In this document: positions 24,517-37,204 of the stretch, one piece after another | Numbering within the stretch: position 1 is the stretch's first letter | Layout: every line of letters starts with the position of its first letter | Source: Humulus lupulus | Lineage: Eukaryota > Streptophyta > Magnoliopsida > Rosales > Cannabaceae | DNA length: 64,000 bases | Reading direction: 5' to 3' | Assembly (NCBI RefSeq): GCF_963169125.1 | Contig: NC_084795.1 | Span: 145,861,766 to 145,925,765 of the forward strand | Translations under genes and position numbers: made by a program | The notes under the pieces: model-generated | Seen by the model: the letters and a program-made list of their open reading frames with translations, nothing else | Databases searched by the model: none | What the model was told of the DNA's origin: nothing

Positions 24517-24689
24517 GTTAAAACGCAGCTTTGAACACAGGGATAAAAAGTGCAGTAAAAGCGGAGTGAATCTCTCCGTGTTTCATTAAATTAGCCTGCT
24601 AGGCGTGAGTTTTACAACAGGGAGGATTATTTCCACATTTTTCACTTTTGCTATTTTCACCAAGGACTTCCGACTGGATGGTCCGGGGC

Positions 24690-27600
24690 CTACTGGTAGT
24701 AACGGCAGAGGTGCTCCGCGTTCCAGGCGCGCGGGACTTTAGATCCGTCGAGTCTCTTTAAGTGATACGTCCCATGGCCCACTTTTTCTTGGACTTCGTA
24801 GGGGCCTTCCCAGTTGGGTCCGAGGACTCCTACTCCCGGATCCTGCGTAGCAGGAAATACTCTCCGTAGGACAAGATCCCCAACTTCGAATGTACGGCTC
24901 TGGACTCTCATGTTAAAGTGTCGGGCTATCTTGCCTTGGTACATTTTTAGTTGGACCTGCGACTGCTCCCGGAGCTCCTCGATCATGTCCAAGGACTCCT
25001 GGAGGAGGGCATGGTTCCGGGTAGGATCGTAGGTGTCTTGCCTGTGAGAGGGGATCATAGCTTCTACTGGGATGACGGCCTCACAACCGAAGGTCATGGA
25101 ATAAGGCGTGTGCCCCGTCGAAGTTCTCTCTGTTGTGCGATAGGCCCAAAGTACTCGCGGAAGTTCTTCCGGCCAGTGAGCCTTGCAGGCTTGGAGTTTT
25201 TTCTTCAACGTGGTCTTTAATATTTTGTTTACAGCTTCCACTTGCCCATTAGCCTGGGGTCTGGCGACTGGGGAAAAGCTTTTGATAATTCCATGCGAAG
25301 CACAGAAGTTCGTGAAGTGTTCACTGTCAAACTACTTTCCGTTGTCGGACACAATTTTCCGTGGAAGCCCAAAACGACACACTATATTCCTGATGACAAA
25401 ATCCAGTGCTTTTTTTGATGTGACCGTGTTCATAGGTTCAGCTTCAGCCCATTTGGTGAAGTAGTCTACCGCGACTATGGCGTACTTCACTCCACCCTTT
25501 CCAGTTGGGAGGGAACCTACTAGGTCAATGCCCCAAACGGCGAACGGCCAGGGGCTGGTCATTAGGGTAATTTCTGTAGGCGGCGCTCGCGGAACCTTGG
25601 CGTACCTCTGGCACTGCTCACACTTCCTGACATAATCCACACAATCCTTCTTCATGGTGGGCCAGAAGTATCCTTGTCGAAGGATCTTTTTGGAGAGGCT
25701 CAGCCCGGAGGTATGATCGCCACAGAAGCCTCTGTGAATCTCATGGATGATGGTGCTGACTTCGGTTCCGGCAACACACCTAAGGAAGGGTATGGACAAC
25801 CCCCTGCGGTAAAGCTTTCCATCCATAACCACGTATCGGGGAGCTTGATATTGGAGCTTCCTTGCGTCAGCTTTATCAGTGGGGAGCTCTCCGGTGGTGA
25901 GAAATCTGAGGATGGGCCCTATCCAGGAGTGGGAATGGTCGATGATGGCGTTTATCCTTCGTGTCTCAGTACTGGGGGCTTCTAAGTGCCCGATGGGGAC
26001 TAAGCCATACTGTTCAATCTCCGGGTCCGTTGCAAGCTTGGCCAGCGTGTCCGCGAGTGAGTTCTGGTCCCGGGGGACCTGGCGGATTTGGTAGCCTTTG
26101 AAATGCTGCAGTAGGTCGCGGGAGAGAGACACGTAGGCAGCCATCCTTTCGCCTTTCGTCTGGTATTCCCCGGATATTTGGTTTACCACAAGTAGGGAGT
26201 CGCTGTATACTTCGATTTTTTGGGCTCCGACTTCTCTGGCCAGTCGTAACCCAGCTAACATGGCTTCGTGTTCTGCCTCGTTGTTGGATGCTGGGAACGC
26301 GAAACGGATGGCGCTCTGGAGCTGATGCCCTTGGGGAGATATTAGGATGACCCCCGCTCCAGCTCCTTTTTCATTTGAGGCTCCGTCTACATAGACCTTC
26401 CAGGTGGGAAGTTCCGGGACAGGATCTTCCGGGAGGTCATTCATTCCCGAGCATTCCACAATAAAGTCCGCGAGAGCTTGACCTTTTATGGAAACACGCG
26501 GTTGGTAGTGGACGTCGAACTGGCTCAGTTCCATGGCCCACTTAAGCAATCTGCCAGAAGACTCGGGCTTCTGCAGGACTTGTCGGAGAGGGTGGTTGGT
26601 GAGTACTTTGATGGTGTGCGCCTGGAAATATGGCCTCAGCTTCCGTGAAGCGATCAGCAAGCAGAGGGAGAGTTTCTCGATCATCGAATATCTGGACTCG
26701 GCGTCCAATAACCTCTTGCTTACGTAATACACAGGGAGCTGGATACGGCCATCTTCCCGGACGAGAGCGGCACTTACTGCGTGCTCAGTCACAGCTAAGT
26801 ATAAGAACAACGCCTCTCCTTCGACAGGTTTGGACAGAATGGGAGCTCGGGTTAAATGTTCTTTGAGGTGTTGGAAGGCTGCTTCGCATTCGGGGGTCCA
26901 TTCGAACTTCTTGTTCCCTCGCAACACATTGAAGAAGGGGATACACTTGTCAGTGGCCTTGGATACGAAGCGGCTGAGAGCAGCTATCCTTCCGGTAACG
27001 CTCTGGACATCCTTATGCTTCCGGGGGGAAGGCATATCTATGAACGCCTTTATTTTCTCAGGGTTGGCTTCCACTCCGCGGGAGCTGACAATAAAACCGA
27101 GGAACTTCCCAGACGAGACCCCGAAAGTACATTTCTTTGGATTTAGTTTCATCCCGTACTTTCGGATCACGGCGAAAGCTTCCTCAAGGTCGTTACTGTG
27201 GTCCCCGGAGGTCTTGGACTTTACCAACATGTCGTCCACGTACACCTCCATGTTCCTCCCCAGTTGGTCCTTGAACATTCTGTTTACCAGACGCTGGTAC
27301 GTCGCCCCAGCATTCTTCAAACCGAAAGGCATGACCACGTAACAGTAGACACCCTTATCCGTGAGGAAACTGGTGTGTTCCTGGTCCGCGACATGCATCT
27401 TGATCTGGTTGTATCCGGAGTACGCATCCATGAAGGATAAGAGTTCGTACCCGGAAGTAGCGTCTACCATCTGATCGATTCGCGGGAGAGGGAAACAATC
27501 TTTCGGGCAGGCCTTGTTTAGGTCCGTGAAGTCAATGCACATTCTCCAGGACCCATCGGGTTTCGGGACCAGAATTGGGTTGGCCAACCACACGGGATAG

Positions 27601-30600
27601 TGCGACTCCTGGAGAAAGCCTATGGACATCAATTTGTCCACTTCAGCTTTGACGACTTCGGCTCTCACTGGGTCCAGCGGCCTCCTCTTTTGGCGAATTG
27701 GAGTTGCAGATGGGTCTATGTTGAGTGCGTGGCACGCAACATTGGGATTAATCCCCGTCATATCAGCGTGGCACCATGCCAGGATATCCTGATTATCCTT
27801 CACAGTGGCCACGATCTTATCTCGAACGGCCGACGGCAGGTTTTTCCCCACCTGAATGACCTTGGTGGGTTCTCCCGGGTTGAGGATCACCTCTTCGACT
27901 TCCTCCATCGGCTCTATTGCTTTCTCGATTCCCACTCTTGGGTCGAGTTCGTCAAAGTATGCCTCCTGAGCACCCCCAGTTTCTGGCAATACTTCCGCCA
28001 AAGGAATGGCAGCAAACGTCTCTCGGACCGTGTAGACGGCTCGGACGGAGACGTTATAACAGCTCCGTGCACTTCTTTGGTCTCCTCGGAGGGTGCCAAT
28101 ACGCCCATCGTCGCATGGAAACTTCAAACATAAGTGGTGTATCGAGGTTATGGCCCCACAATCGATCAGGACCGGTCGGCCTAAGATGGCATTATACGCC
28201 GTGGGGCAGTCGACCACCACGAATGTGCTATGCTTGAAGGCACAAGCGTCGCTTTCTCCTCTGAGGGTGACTGGAAGTTGAATTTTGCCTAATGGCATGA
28301 GTGCGTCCCCATTGAAACCTTGAAGCTGGATGGGGCATGGGGCCAGGTCCGTCTCGGTCAATCCGATCGCGTGGAAGGCCGCTTTGAAGAGGATGTTCAC
28401 GGAGCTTCCGTTATCGATCAAGATCTGTGAGACCTTCTTATTGGCAATCTGGGCTTCCACCACGAGGGGATCGTTGTGGGGGAAGTGCACATGTCGAGCA
28501 TCATCCTCCGTGAAGGTGATGGGAAGATCCATCATTCGGGGACGTTGAGCAGGTGATTGGACCAAGGCGCACATCTCCTTGGCGTGCTCTAACTCCCTCA
28601 AGTACCTCTTCTGGGAGTTGCGGGTGCTTCCGGCAAGGTGTGGTCCTCCGGAAATGGTGGCGACGTGTCCGTCAACGGGTGGCGGAGCAAGGCCGGGCGG
28701 ATATGGGTTACCTGGTCCTGGAGCCAACAAGGCAATGGGCGCCGGAGCGGGTGGAGCAGGAAGTGCGGGGAACTGAGACCCGGGAGTTTGGGGGTGACCG
28801 GCTCCAGGAGCGCTAGCGGCCCCCCTCTGTCCCGGGGAATATGCAGCTCCGTGAACTATCCCCTGTCCGGGATAGATAATGGGTATCCTCACCCACTGAC
28901 CGAGGTGTCCCGCTCTTGCCAGGGACTCGATCTCATCCTTCAGCTGAAGGCACTCGTTTGTGGTGTGCCCCACGTCTCCGTGGAACTCACACCTTTTATT
29001 GGAGTTTCGCGGACGCCTTCCTCCGTGAGACACTTTCGGGGGCTTCCTGTAGTTGACCATATTACAGGTCGCCCGATAGACATTCTCTCGCGAGTCTATC
29101 AAACTGGTATATTCCGTGAACTTGGGCTCATAGTCCTTCTGGGGTTTCTTTGAATGGTCTCCCCGGTTGGAGTTTCTTCCGCTTCGTTTGCTCCGCGATT
29201 GGCTCAAATTTCGTTCTGGAGCTTCCGCTTGTGGCTGCGGCATGCCAGGAGCGATACTACATCCGGTTTGTACTGCTCCGTACCCAGAGAAATGGGTTTG
29301 ACTCGGCGTCTGAGCAGACGCGGAAGGCCCATACACACTTGGAGTGAATCGGGCTCCTGGAAGCGTGAGGGCTGGTGCGGGAGCTTGCGAAGCAAAGCTC
29401 GGCGCTGTTACGGAAGGCGTTGGAGCCGGGGGAACTCCGAAGGCCTGCTGGTAGGCATCCTCAAGGTTGATGATTCCCTGAGCTTTTGACATGAATTCGG
29501 ACAGCGTTTCTGCCCGTCTCCTTTGCATTTCCCCCCATAGCAGGGAGCCGACAGTAAGGCCCGATTGAAGGGCGATCAGCTTCATGTCATCGCTGACCTT
29601 GGTTTTTGCAGCAGCTTCCATCATTCTCTGAATGAAAGCTTTGAGGTTCTCAGTGGGTTGCTGCTTGATGTTGGTTAAGGAGCCAACCTCCATGTCGTGG
29701 TCGCGGGCAGCAATAAACTGCCTCCTAAACGCGGACTGTAGCTCCTTCCAACTGTGGATTGATCCGGGAGCTAATCTTTTCCACCAGTCCTCCGCGGACT
29801 TGGTAAGGGTGAGTGAGAAGCACATGCATTTGGCGTCCTCACTGACACGCGCCACTTGCATCATTTTATTGTATTTAGCTAGGTGGGTACGCGGGTCTGT
29901 CCTCCCATCATATAATTCTATGTGAGGCATTTTGAAGTTATCCGGGAGGGACGTTTCCGCGATCCTCCTAATACATGGTTCCAGATCTTCCTCCTCAGAG
30001 TCTGACAGGGCCCCACTTTGCTTCCGGACCAGCTTGGTCAAGGCAGCAATCTGTTCCTCGAGCCTCTTCGTATCACTTTCCGGGAGGTCACGTCCTCGGA
30101 GCTTGTCATTAATATGATTTCGGAGCTCATCTCCGCGAGGCCGGGCCTTTTCTCCTTTGGCCTTTTCATACTTGGCCTCCAACCTTCTTCTTAGGTCCAC
30201 CGTGGACCAGCTATCTTCGGAGTGCGAGTTCGCAGCCCGACCGTCCTGATTGACGGAATCACTGGGGCGGTTGTTCCTTCCCCTAGGCCTGGGTGCCTTA
30301 GCACCGGGCCCTTTAGGCACAGAGTGCCCCCTTGGGGCTGAAGGACGTCTGGGCTTAGGAGCGCCAGAGACCTTCTGCGCGCGGGGGGGGCAGTCGGCCT
30401 GGTGATTCACGCCTTTAGGAGGTGCAGGGGCGTCAGCGCGCACAGGCTCTCCAACTTTTTCTTTACCCTTGTTAGGGGCGGCTTTGGATGGTCCAGCAGC
30501 GGCTGGATCCGGCATGGGGGCATCAGCACCACCTAGAACAGAGGCATCCTCGTCCGAGTCGCCTAGATCTCCAAACTTACTTTGGAGGCGTTCCATCATG

Positions 30601-30929
30601 CGTTGCATTCTTTCGGAGACGCGCTCCTGCTCAGCAAGCTTGGCCTTAGTGGCCACCAGTTCTTCGGCTACTTGGACCAGTTCTGGGTCCTTCTCATAGT
30701 AGCAGCCGTCCTTGTAATAACTGTCTTGGACATACTCTTCTTCGTCTTCTAAGTATGTTGTATCTTCGGTACTGACCCGATCCTGGCGGGATGTCGGGTC
30801 TTCACCTTGGTAGTCTAAGGGTTCGCTTTGCACCACATCTTCCATCACGGTATCGGGGTTGACCGTAGCATTTTTGTCAACAGCGGATTTTCTCGTAGTC
30901 ACCATCTCTTTAGCACGAAGTGAATACAA
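24690..30929 (-). CDS. Element B Gag-Pol polyprotein (one internal TAG)
   Basis: A single frame of about 2079 codons is interrupted only by TAG at 25334-25332. The start at 30929 (a second Met is eight codons in) follows the primer site by about 40 bp. Approximate residues: gag domain 328-460; CHHC-type knuckle C-E-F-H-G-D-V-G-H...C near 643; protease I-D-N-G-S-S near 838; RT Y-V-D-D near 1231; RNase H V-D-G-A-S-N near 1515; integrase zinc-binding H...H...C-E-Q-C near 1735-1770; core Asp near 1800 and 1863 and Glu near 1897. The stop replaces the Gln after S-D-N-G, beside the second catalytic Asp, so integrase would be truncated without readthrough. No other lesion was seen. It would drive capsid formation, reverse transcription and integration. 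Confidence 0.95.
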
Positions 30930-30971
30930 AAAACGTACACAGAAAAAGAGCTGACTAACAACTTCCTACAG

Positions 30972-30989
30972 CTCTCAATGAAAGCACCA
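30972..30989 (-). promoter_or_regulatory. Element B primer binding site, tRNA not assigned
   Basis: On the - strand TGGTGCTTTCATTGAGAG lies three bases inside the 5' LTR. The same 18 bases follow the 5' LTR of C (38215-38232). I cannot name the matching tRNA with confidence. Confidence 0.75.
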
Positions 30990-30992
30990 AAA

Positions 30993-31880
30993 TGTTTACC
31001 GAGTTTTTCAGAAACGAATAACTAACAGAATAATAAAAAGATAAGAACTGTAGAAATGCTGAAATGTAACTAAACAAACAGTGTTTTTACGTGGTTCAGG
31101 CGTTAACAAGCCCTAGTCCACGAGTCGATGTTATTATACTTGGAAAAGGTTACAGTAAGATGGCTGGTGCACAAGAACTTCACACACTCACAGTGTTTCT
31201 CTCAGGTTCTCTTGAAGAAGATGAAGCTAGAGAGATTTTAGTAGAGTTTTTGCTATATATCCTTTGTCCGTCCCTCTTCTTGTAAAATGAAGGGGTCTTT
31301 ATAGCTAGGGTTTTGGATTAGGGTTTTTCTCTACGTACATGAGTCTTAATTACACCAGCCATAAATAGGGATACAATTACTGTAGTAGCATGGCTACAAG
31401 ACTCTATGTGGGTATATTTACGTGAAAGTATGGGGAACACACAAAGTCAGCCGTCTTTTCCAAGTTGTCAGCGGAACAGTAGGCGAAAAGGTACCCTTAG
31501 GCGTGCTGGGATGTGTGCGGCTTTGACCTGACGGGCGTGTCAGGCGGGATCCTGTGTCAGGTGGATATCATTCCAAATATGCCTCCTCCAGGACTCGACC
31601 GTTTGGCTTTGTTCCGTGCGAGGCACGGAACTGCTTCCGCGGAGACCACTCGAAGAACTTCTCCTGGAAGGAGCTTCCCCGAAGGATACCCCTTCGGGAG
31701 TCCGGGAGAGTTGACGAGTTTCCGTATTGTGTTTGCTTGGAAGAGTAATCCGGACACTAAACGGGAGAGGCGAAGCCTTTCTGTTCATCCGCGAGCTCTG
31801 GTCACCTACCGTGAAAGACATCGATAATTCTGCTTCCCCGAGGTCATCAATCTAAACGCTATCCGGAAATCTGGATAACA
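30993..31880 (-). repeat. Element B 5' LTR (right copy, 888 bp)
   Basis: It has the same length and nearly the same sequence as 17236-18123. The TATA box on the - strand is at 31297-31303. Confidence 0.97.
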
Positions 31881-31885
31881 GTTAT

Positions 31886-34103
31886 ATACTAAGTTCAGCA
31901 AGTGCGAGTTTTGGCTACCGCAAGTCACATTTATGGGCCATATTATCAGTAAGGAGGGGATTCTGGTTGACCCAAGTAAGATTAAGGCAGTGAGAGATTG
32001 GCCTAGACCGAGCAGTGTTTCAGAAGTTAGGAGTTTTCTGGGATTGGCAGAGTATTATCGGCGGTTTGTTAAGGGATTCTCTAGGATAGCCACACCGTTG
32101 ACTGAATTGACGAGAAAGAAGACTAAGTATGTGTGGACAGACAGGTGTGAGAACAATTTCAAGGAATTGAAGCGGTGACTGATCATCGCTCCAGTGTTGA
32201 GTCTGCCGACAAACAATGAGAAGTTTGTGGTTTATTGTGATGCTTCCAGACAGGGTTTAGGGTGTGTGTTGATGCAAGCCAGAAAGGTGATAGCCTACGC
32301 ATCGAGATAGCTAAAGGTGTATGAGCAGAGATATCCCACGCATTATTAGGAGTTGGCAGCGGTGGTATTTTCACTTAAGATTTGGAGACATTATCTATAT
32401 GGTGAGAAGTGTGAGATATACACCGACCATAAGAGTTTGAAGTACTTCTTTACTCAAAAGGATATGAATATGCGCCAAAGACAGTGGCTCGAATTGGTAA
32501 AGGATTATGATTGTGATATCCTATACCATCCTGAGAAGGCTAATGGAGTAGCTGATGCATTGAGTCGGAAGGGCCCAAGACAATTGTTCTGTTCGAGGCA
32601 GATATCTGATGAGTTAGCTGAGGAGATGACTAGAGCGGGTATAAAGTTGATGGTTGGTCAGTTAGCCAACATCACTCTTCAGTCTACACTTCTTGAGAGG
32701 ATCAAGGAAGCGCAGGGGGAGGATCCCTAGTTGAGAGGGCACAAGGAGAGTGTCTTAGTCGGAGCGATTAAGGACTTCTCTATTTTGGAGGTGGGACTAT
32801 TGAAGTAGAAGGGTCAGATCTATGTTCCGATGGATTATGATATCCGGCAAGAGATCTTGGATGAATCTCATACCACTCCTTATTCTTTACATCTAGGTAC
32901 AATGAAGATGTACCAAGATTTAAGAGCTTTGTATTGGTGGTCGGGAATGAAGAGGGATGTGGTGGATTATGTGGCTAAGTGCTTAACTTGTCAGCAGGTA
33001 AAGGCTGAACATCAGAGGCCAGCAGGGTTATTGCATCCTCTAGGGATTCTAGAGTGGAAGTGGGAGGATATCACCATGGACTTCGTGGTTGGTTTGCCGA
33101 AGATCGTGGGACATCATGATTCAATGTGGGTGATTGTGGATAGGTATACCAAGTCTGCCCACTTTTTACCTGTAAGGACAACTTATACTAGGGAGCAGTA
33201 TGCCGAGCTGTATGTGAAGGAAATTATTCGACTTCATGGGGCTCCGAGGTCGATAGTATCCGACAGGGACCCCACCTTCACCTCCAAGTTTTGGGAGAGT
33301 CTGCAGAAGGCTATGGGCACGCAGTTGCAGTTTAGTACTGCTTATCATCCTTAGGCGAACGGACAGTCTAAGAGAACAATTCAGATACTGGAAGATATGC
33401 TACGAGCATGTGTGTTGGATTTTGGGGAATATTGGAGTAAGTATCTCCCTTTGATTGAGTTTTAGACAACAGTTATCAGGTGACTATCAGAGTGGCTCCG
33501 TATGAGATGTTATATGGGAGGAAGTGTAGATCACCTATCAATTGGGATGACATGGGTGAGAGAAGGTACTTAGGTCCTGAGATGGTTCAGAGGACCAATG
33601 AGGTGATTGAAAAGATTATGGCTTGAATGCTCGCCTCCCAGAGTCGCTAGAAGAGTTACTCTGACTTGAAATGCATGAGCGTGGAGTTTCAAGTCAGTGA
33701 CCATGTGTTTCTTAGGGTTTCTCCCTTGAGAGGGGTGAAACGGTTTGGTGTTTGGGGCAAGTTGAGCCCTAGGCTTGTTGGCCCCTTTGAGATTCTGGAA
33801 CGGGTTGGAGAGGCAGCTTACAGATTGGTGATGCCTTCAGCTCTATCAAGGGTTCACGATGTATTTCACGTGTCCATGTACGTATCAGATTCTACACATA
33901 TACTGAGTTATAAGAACTTGGAGCTAGACCAAGATTTATCATATGAGGAGAAGCCGATTTAGATTCTCGACCGGAAGGATAAAGTCTTGCGGAGCAAGAC
34001 CATCTCCTTGGTGAAAGTACTGTGGAGGAACAGCAAAGTTGAGGAGGCAACGTGGGAACTTGAATCAGATATGCGAGAGCGGTATCCAGAGTTATTCAGG
34101 TAA
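31886..34103 (+). pseudogene. Element A RT end, RNase H, integrase and chromodomain
   Basis: After B the frame resumes at [11 protein letters not shown]. RNase H ([18 protein letters not shown]) is at about 32220-32560. The integrase zinc-binding part is near 32870-33010 (C-L-T-C-Q-Q). The core has D-F-V-V-G-L-P and S-D-R-D-P-T-F. The third catalytic position reads S-K-R-T instead of S-E-R-T (near 33370), so the catalytic Glu appears lost. A frameshift lies near 33464. The chromodomain (L-V-K-V-L-W-R-N...E-E-A-T-W-E-L-E) ends at TAA 34101-34103. Several TAG and TGA stops are present. Confidence 0.9.
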
Positions 34104-34124
34104 TTTCGAGGATGAAATTTCTGT

Positions 34125-34138
34125 AAGGAGGGGATAGT
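34125..34138 (+). promoter_or_regulatory. Element A polypurine tract
   Basis: AAGGAGGGGATAG directly precedes the 3' LTR at 34139 and would prime plus-strand DNA synthesis. Confidence 0.85.
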
Positions 34139-36449
34139 TGTAGCATCCCAAATTTGCTAATAAGGCTTAGGGCCTTGATTAGCATGCCTGGAGGGCAATA
34201 AATGATTTATTATATTAATGTGTGAATTTTATGAGTATGTGATTAGAAATGCATGTTTCGATGAATTAAATATGCATGTGGGCCCCATTTGGTTATTAGG
34301 GGCATGTTTGTAATTTTTAGCCCGTTGAGGGCATAAATGCAATATTTGTGTGTATTGTGAGTGTTATCACGTGTGAGTGGTGATATATTTGTGATGCACG
34401 ATCCGAGACAGTCCTAGGGAGCAATTTAGCTAGAAACGGGGTCAAATGCCCGGCTCGGGAGAAGCCTAGGGGTATTTTGGGAACGTAAAATGTGTTCGTG
34501 ATTTATGGAGTAACGGGTAGTAGTTTGGTAATGATTTGGACATGTCGGGATTAATGGGGATTTATAGGATTAATCGGGGACTTAGCGGGATATGTCAAAT
34601 GACAAAATTGCCTTTGGTGGCACTTAAGGATTTAAATAAGCTCAAGGGGTAATTTGGACCTTTTGTTTAGGAGGGGGTTTTAATCACATGGACAACTGTG
34701 ATTCTTGGGTTATGTAGAAGGAATCGGAAGGAAGAAAATAAAATAAAAAACACAGAAGCTCTCTTTCTCTTTATATTTCTCTCGGTTATCTCTCTCCCTT
34801 TAGGGGACTTGGTGGATTTTGAAGTTTTGAAGGAGAAATTCAGAACTAAGCTTGGGACTTGGGGAGGATAAGCCTAGGGTGTTGGAGAGCTGAATTAAAC
34901 CCGAAATCTTCACTAAGGTAAGGTTTCTTTCAAGTTTTTGAGGATCAATTCTTCTTAAATTGAGTATAGTTGAGTTTTGAGCTTAAGATTGAGGTTGGTG
35001 TGAATTGGGATGGGTTAGTTAGTTTCTGGGATACTAGAACTGCTTAAAGTATATTAGGTTGATTATGGGACTCAATTCTGGTGTTGGGGTGCATTTGGAC
35101 TGATTTTCAGGGAAGTTAGCTTGTAAAATTTTCATGGGATTTCTGGGTTTCGGGATCGTGCCACGTCCCTGTTCATCAGCGCCGCGGCCCACTTGAGTTT
35201 TTAGGCCAGAGGGACTTCAGGGAATTGCCCAGGCGGCACAGCGCAAGTTTGGGCGCCACGGCTCGAGTCTGTCATATGAGACCTCTGATTTGGGGCGCGT
35301 CGCGGCCCTTAAGGGGGGCTGGACCTCGGCCCAAAAGAGGACTTTTGGCAAATTGAGGGTTTTTATCTTGGTAACTTGAACGTTAAGGCTCGGGAAGGTT
35401 TCTACCACAAAGGTCCTAGAGGCTAGAGTTATGTCTCAAAGCTATTTAATGGATTAGAACTTGATAGTTGATTTTTACTCATGCGTTGAGACTAGGATAT
35501 TCTTCAAGGTTCGGATTAGAGGACTGTGCTCGTGATCGCGATGCTCGGATAGCTTGGGACATAGGTAAGAAAACTATTGTATCTGTAGAGCAAGGCGTGG
35601 CCCTATAGTTTGTATTGCAGAGCATGACCCTATGTGGTTGTGTTGCAGGGTGTAGCCCTATTGATTAAGTTTATATTTGTTTAAGTATTTGTTAAATTTA
35701 TGCTATGTGTTGCATATTTATGAATGAACTGTAAGGGCCGGGAATGGCGAAGGCCGAGAATGGCAAGGGCCTGGAACGATACAGGCCGGGAACGGCGAAT
35801 GCCGGGAACGGCCAATGCCGAGAACGGCAAGGCCGAGTACGGCAAGGGGCCAGGAGCGGCGTTAAGCACGCAGAGTGAAAGTTGCTAGGGTGAGACCCTT
35901 CTCGGATGCCTAGGACATCCTCACGATGTAGACCGCGATCCCAGAGCCTAGTAAAGCGCCTAGGACACCATGGTCGTTATGTGTTTAGCCTGTTGGTGGC
36001 TTTGTTATATGTTGATTTATAGTTATGCATATGTGATTGCTTGTGTGGAGTTTTCTTGCTGGGCTTCGGCTCACAGGTGCTCTATGGTGCAGGTAAGGGC
36101 AAGGGAAAGGTCGACCAACCATGAGTATGGAGAGCGTGAAATGGTATGTATATGTTCGGCCTGCCTTGCGGCCACGTCCAAGGGTATTTTTTGGGAGATG
36201 CTATGTATTAATCCGAATTTTGTCGTTTAGTCGACTTTAATCATATTTTTGAGTTGTAAATATTTCTAAACTGTATTTTGGGATCCCAAATTTATAACGC
36301 TTTTATAACTTCAATGAATGACTACATTTTCAAATTATATGACTTTTTATTACAGTTTAGCTACACTTTTAACCTAAAACCTCGATTAGCGAGTTAATTG
36401 CACGTTTAAAACTCAGTTAGTAACGGCTCTAAGGAAGTAGGGCGTTACA
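34139..36449 (+). repeat. Element A 3' LTR (2311 bp)
   Basis: It starts TGTAGCATCCC and ends GGGCGTTACA, followed by the duplication gaaat. It is similar along its length to 12295-14596, with numerous substitutions and small indels. Confidence 0.95.
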
Positions 36450-36454
36450 GAAAT

Positions 36455-37204
36455 GCTGCCTAGGCTTGGATTTGTAACCTTGGAAATTGCCTATGCCTGG
36501 ATCTGAAACCCTAGAAATTTCCCAATTATAGGGTTTATAAGCCTGGAAATCGCCCAGACTAGGGAAACCCTAGGGTGGTCGGCCTATGATGGGATTTGTA
36601 GGCCTAGAAATCGCCCAGGCTAGGGAAACCCTAGGGTGGTCGGCCTATGATGGAATTTGTAGGCCTAGAAATCGCCTAGGCTAAGGAAAATCTAAGGGTG
36701 GTCGGCCTACATACCTCTAAATCCTAAAGCATCACGCAAAAAGAAACAAGGATCTAGCCAATCTTTTATTGAAAACAAGTTTTTTTATTCAAACAAGTCA
36801 GTTTTTTTAAAATCAAAATAGAGCAAATCTAGGAAATTTAGACACATTCATCAAAGAAGTAAAGATAGGGAGATAATACTTACCCAAGAGAAGATATGCA
36901 GAGTTGACGAAGAGTTGGAGAATTTCACAGCTTAGAATTTCCCTGAAGTATGCGCATAGGTCAGGGATATGATGTGTGAGTCCCTACTTATAGCCTCTCA
37001 GGCTAACCATATTTTTAGGAATTCAAATTTTTTTAAAAATATCTTGTATTTTTAGGAATTCAAATTCCTTGAAAAATATCTTATATTTTTAGGAATTCAA
37101 AATTTCTTGAAAAATATTTTGTACTTTTAGGGATTAATATCCTTGAAAAATATATTATATATTTAGGAATTCAAAATTCCTTGAAAAATTTATTAGATTT
37201 TTAG
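36455..37204 (-). promoter_or_regulatory. Element F: aORF promoter, leader exon and repeat-bearing leader intron
   Basis: On the - strand TATAAGTAGG (36992-36983) is followed by a leader and a donor-like GTAAGTATT (36883-36875), then an intron into which A inserted, ending at the acceptor before the ATG at 11795. G has TATAAGTAGG at the same relative place. At about 36535-36715 there are about three units of roughly 61 bp containing 'gggtggtcggcctatgatgg'. AT-rich imperfect repeats ('tttttaggaattcaaa...cttgaaaaatat', 40-50 bp) fill 37010-37200 and continue at 51463-51620 beyond C. Confidence 0.6.

Larger units (their letters stand above)
17236..31880 (-). mobile_element. Element B: young, near-intact Ty3/gypsy Tat element (14,645 bp)
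   Basis: Two 888-bp LTRs, the perfect target-site duplication gttat (17231-17235 and 31881-31885), a primer site, polypurine tract, one long gag-pol and an opposing spliced aORF are all present. It interrupts the RT of A. Reading by eye I count about six LTR differences, all transitions (roughly 0.7%), so insertion is recent. Only two in-frame stops are visible in the element, one in gag-pol and one in the aORF, both TAG. Confidence 0.97.
12295..36449 (+). mobile_element. Element A: Ty3/gypsy Tekay/Del chromovirus, interrupted by element B
   Basis: LTRs at 12295-14596 and 34139-36449 bound an internal region with gag, protease, RT, RNase H, integrase and a C-terminal chromodomain, which is the chromovirus order. 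The target-site duplication gaaat is present at 12290-12294 and 36450-36454. The primer site matches tRNA-iMet. Without B the element would be about 9.5 kb. The reading frame has many stops and at least two frameshifts. LTRs differ by several percent by eye, so A is clearly older than B. Confidence 0.95.
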
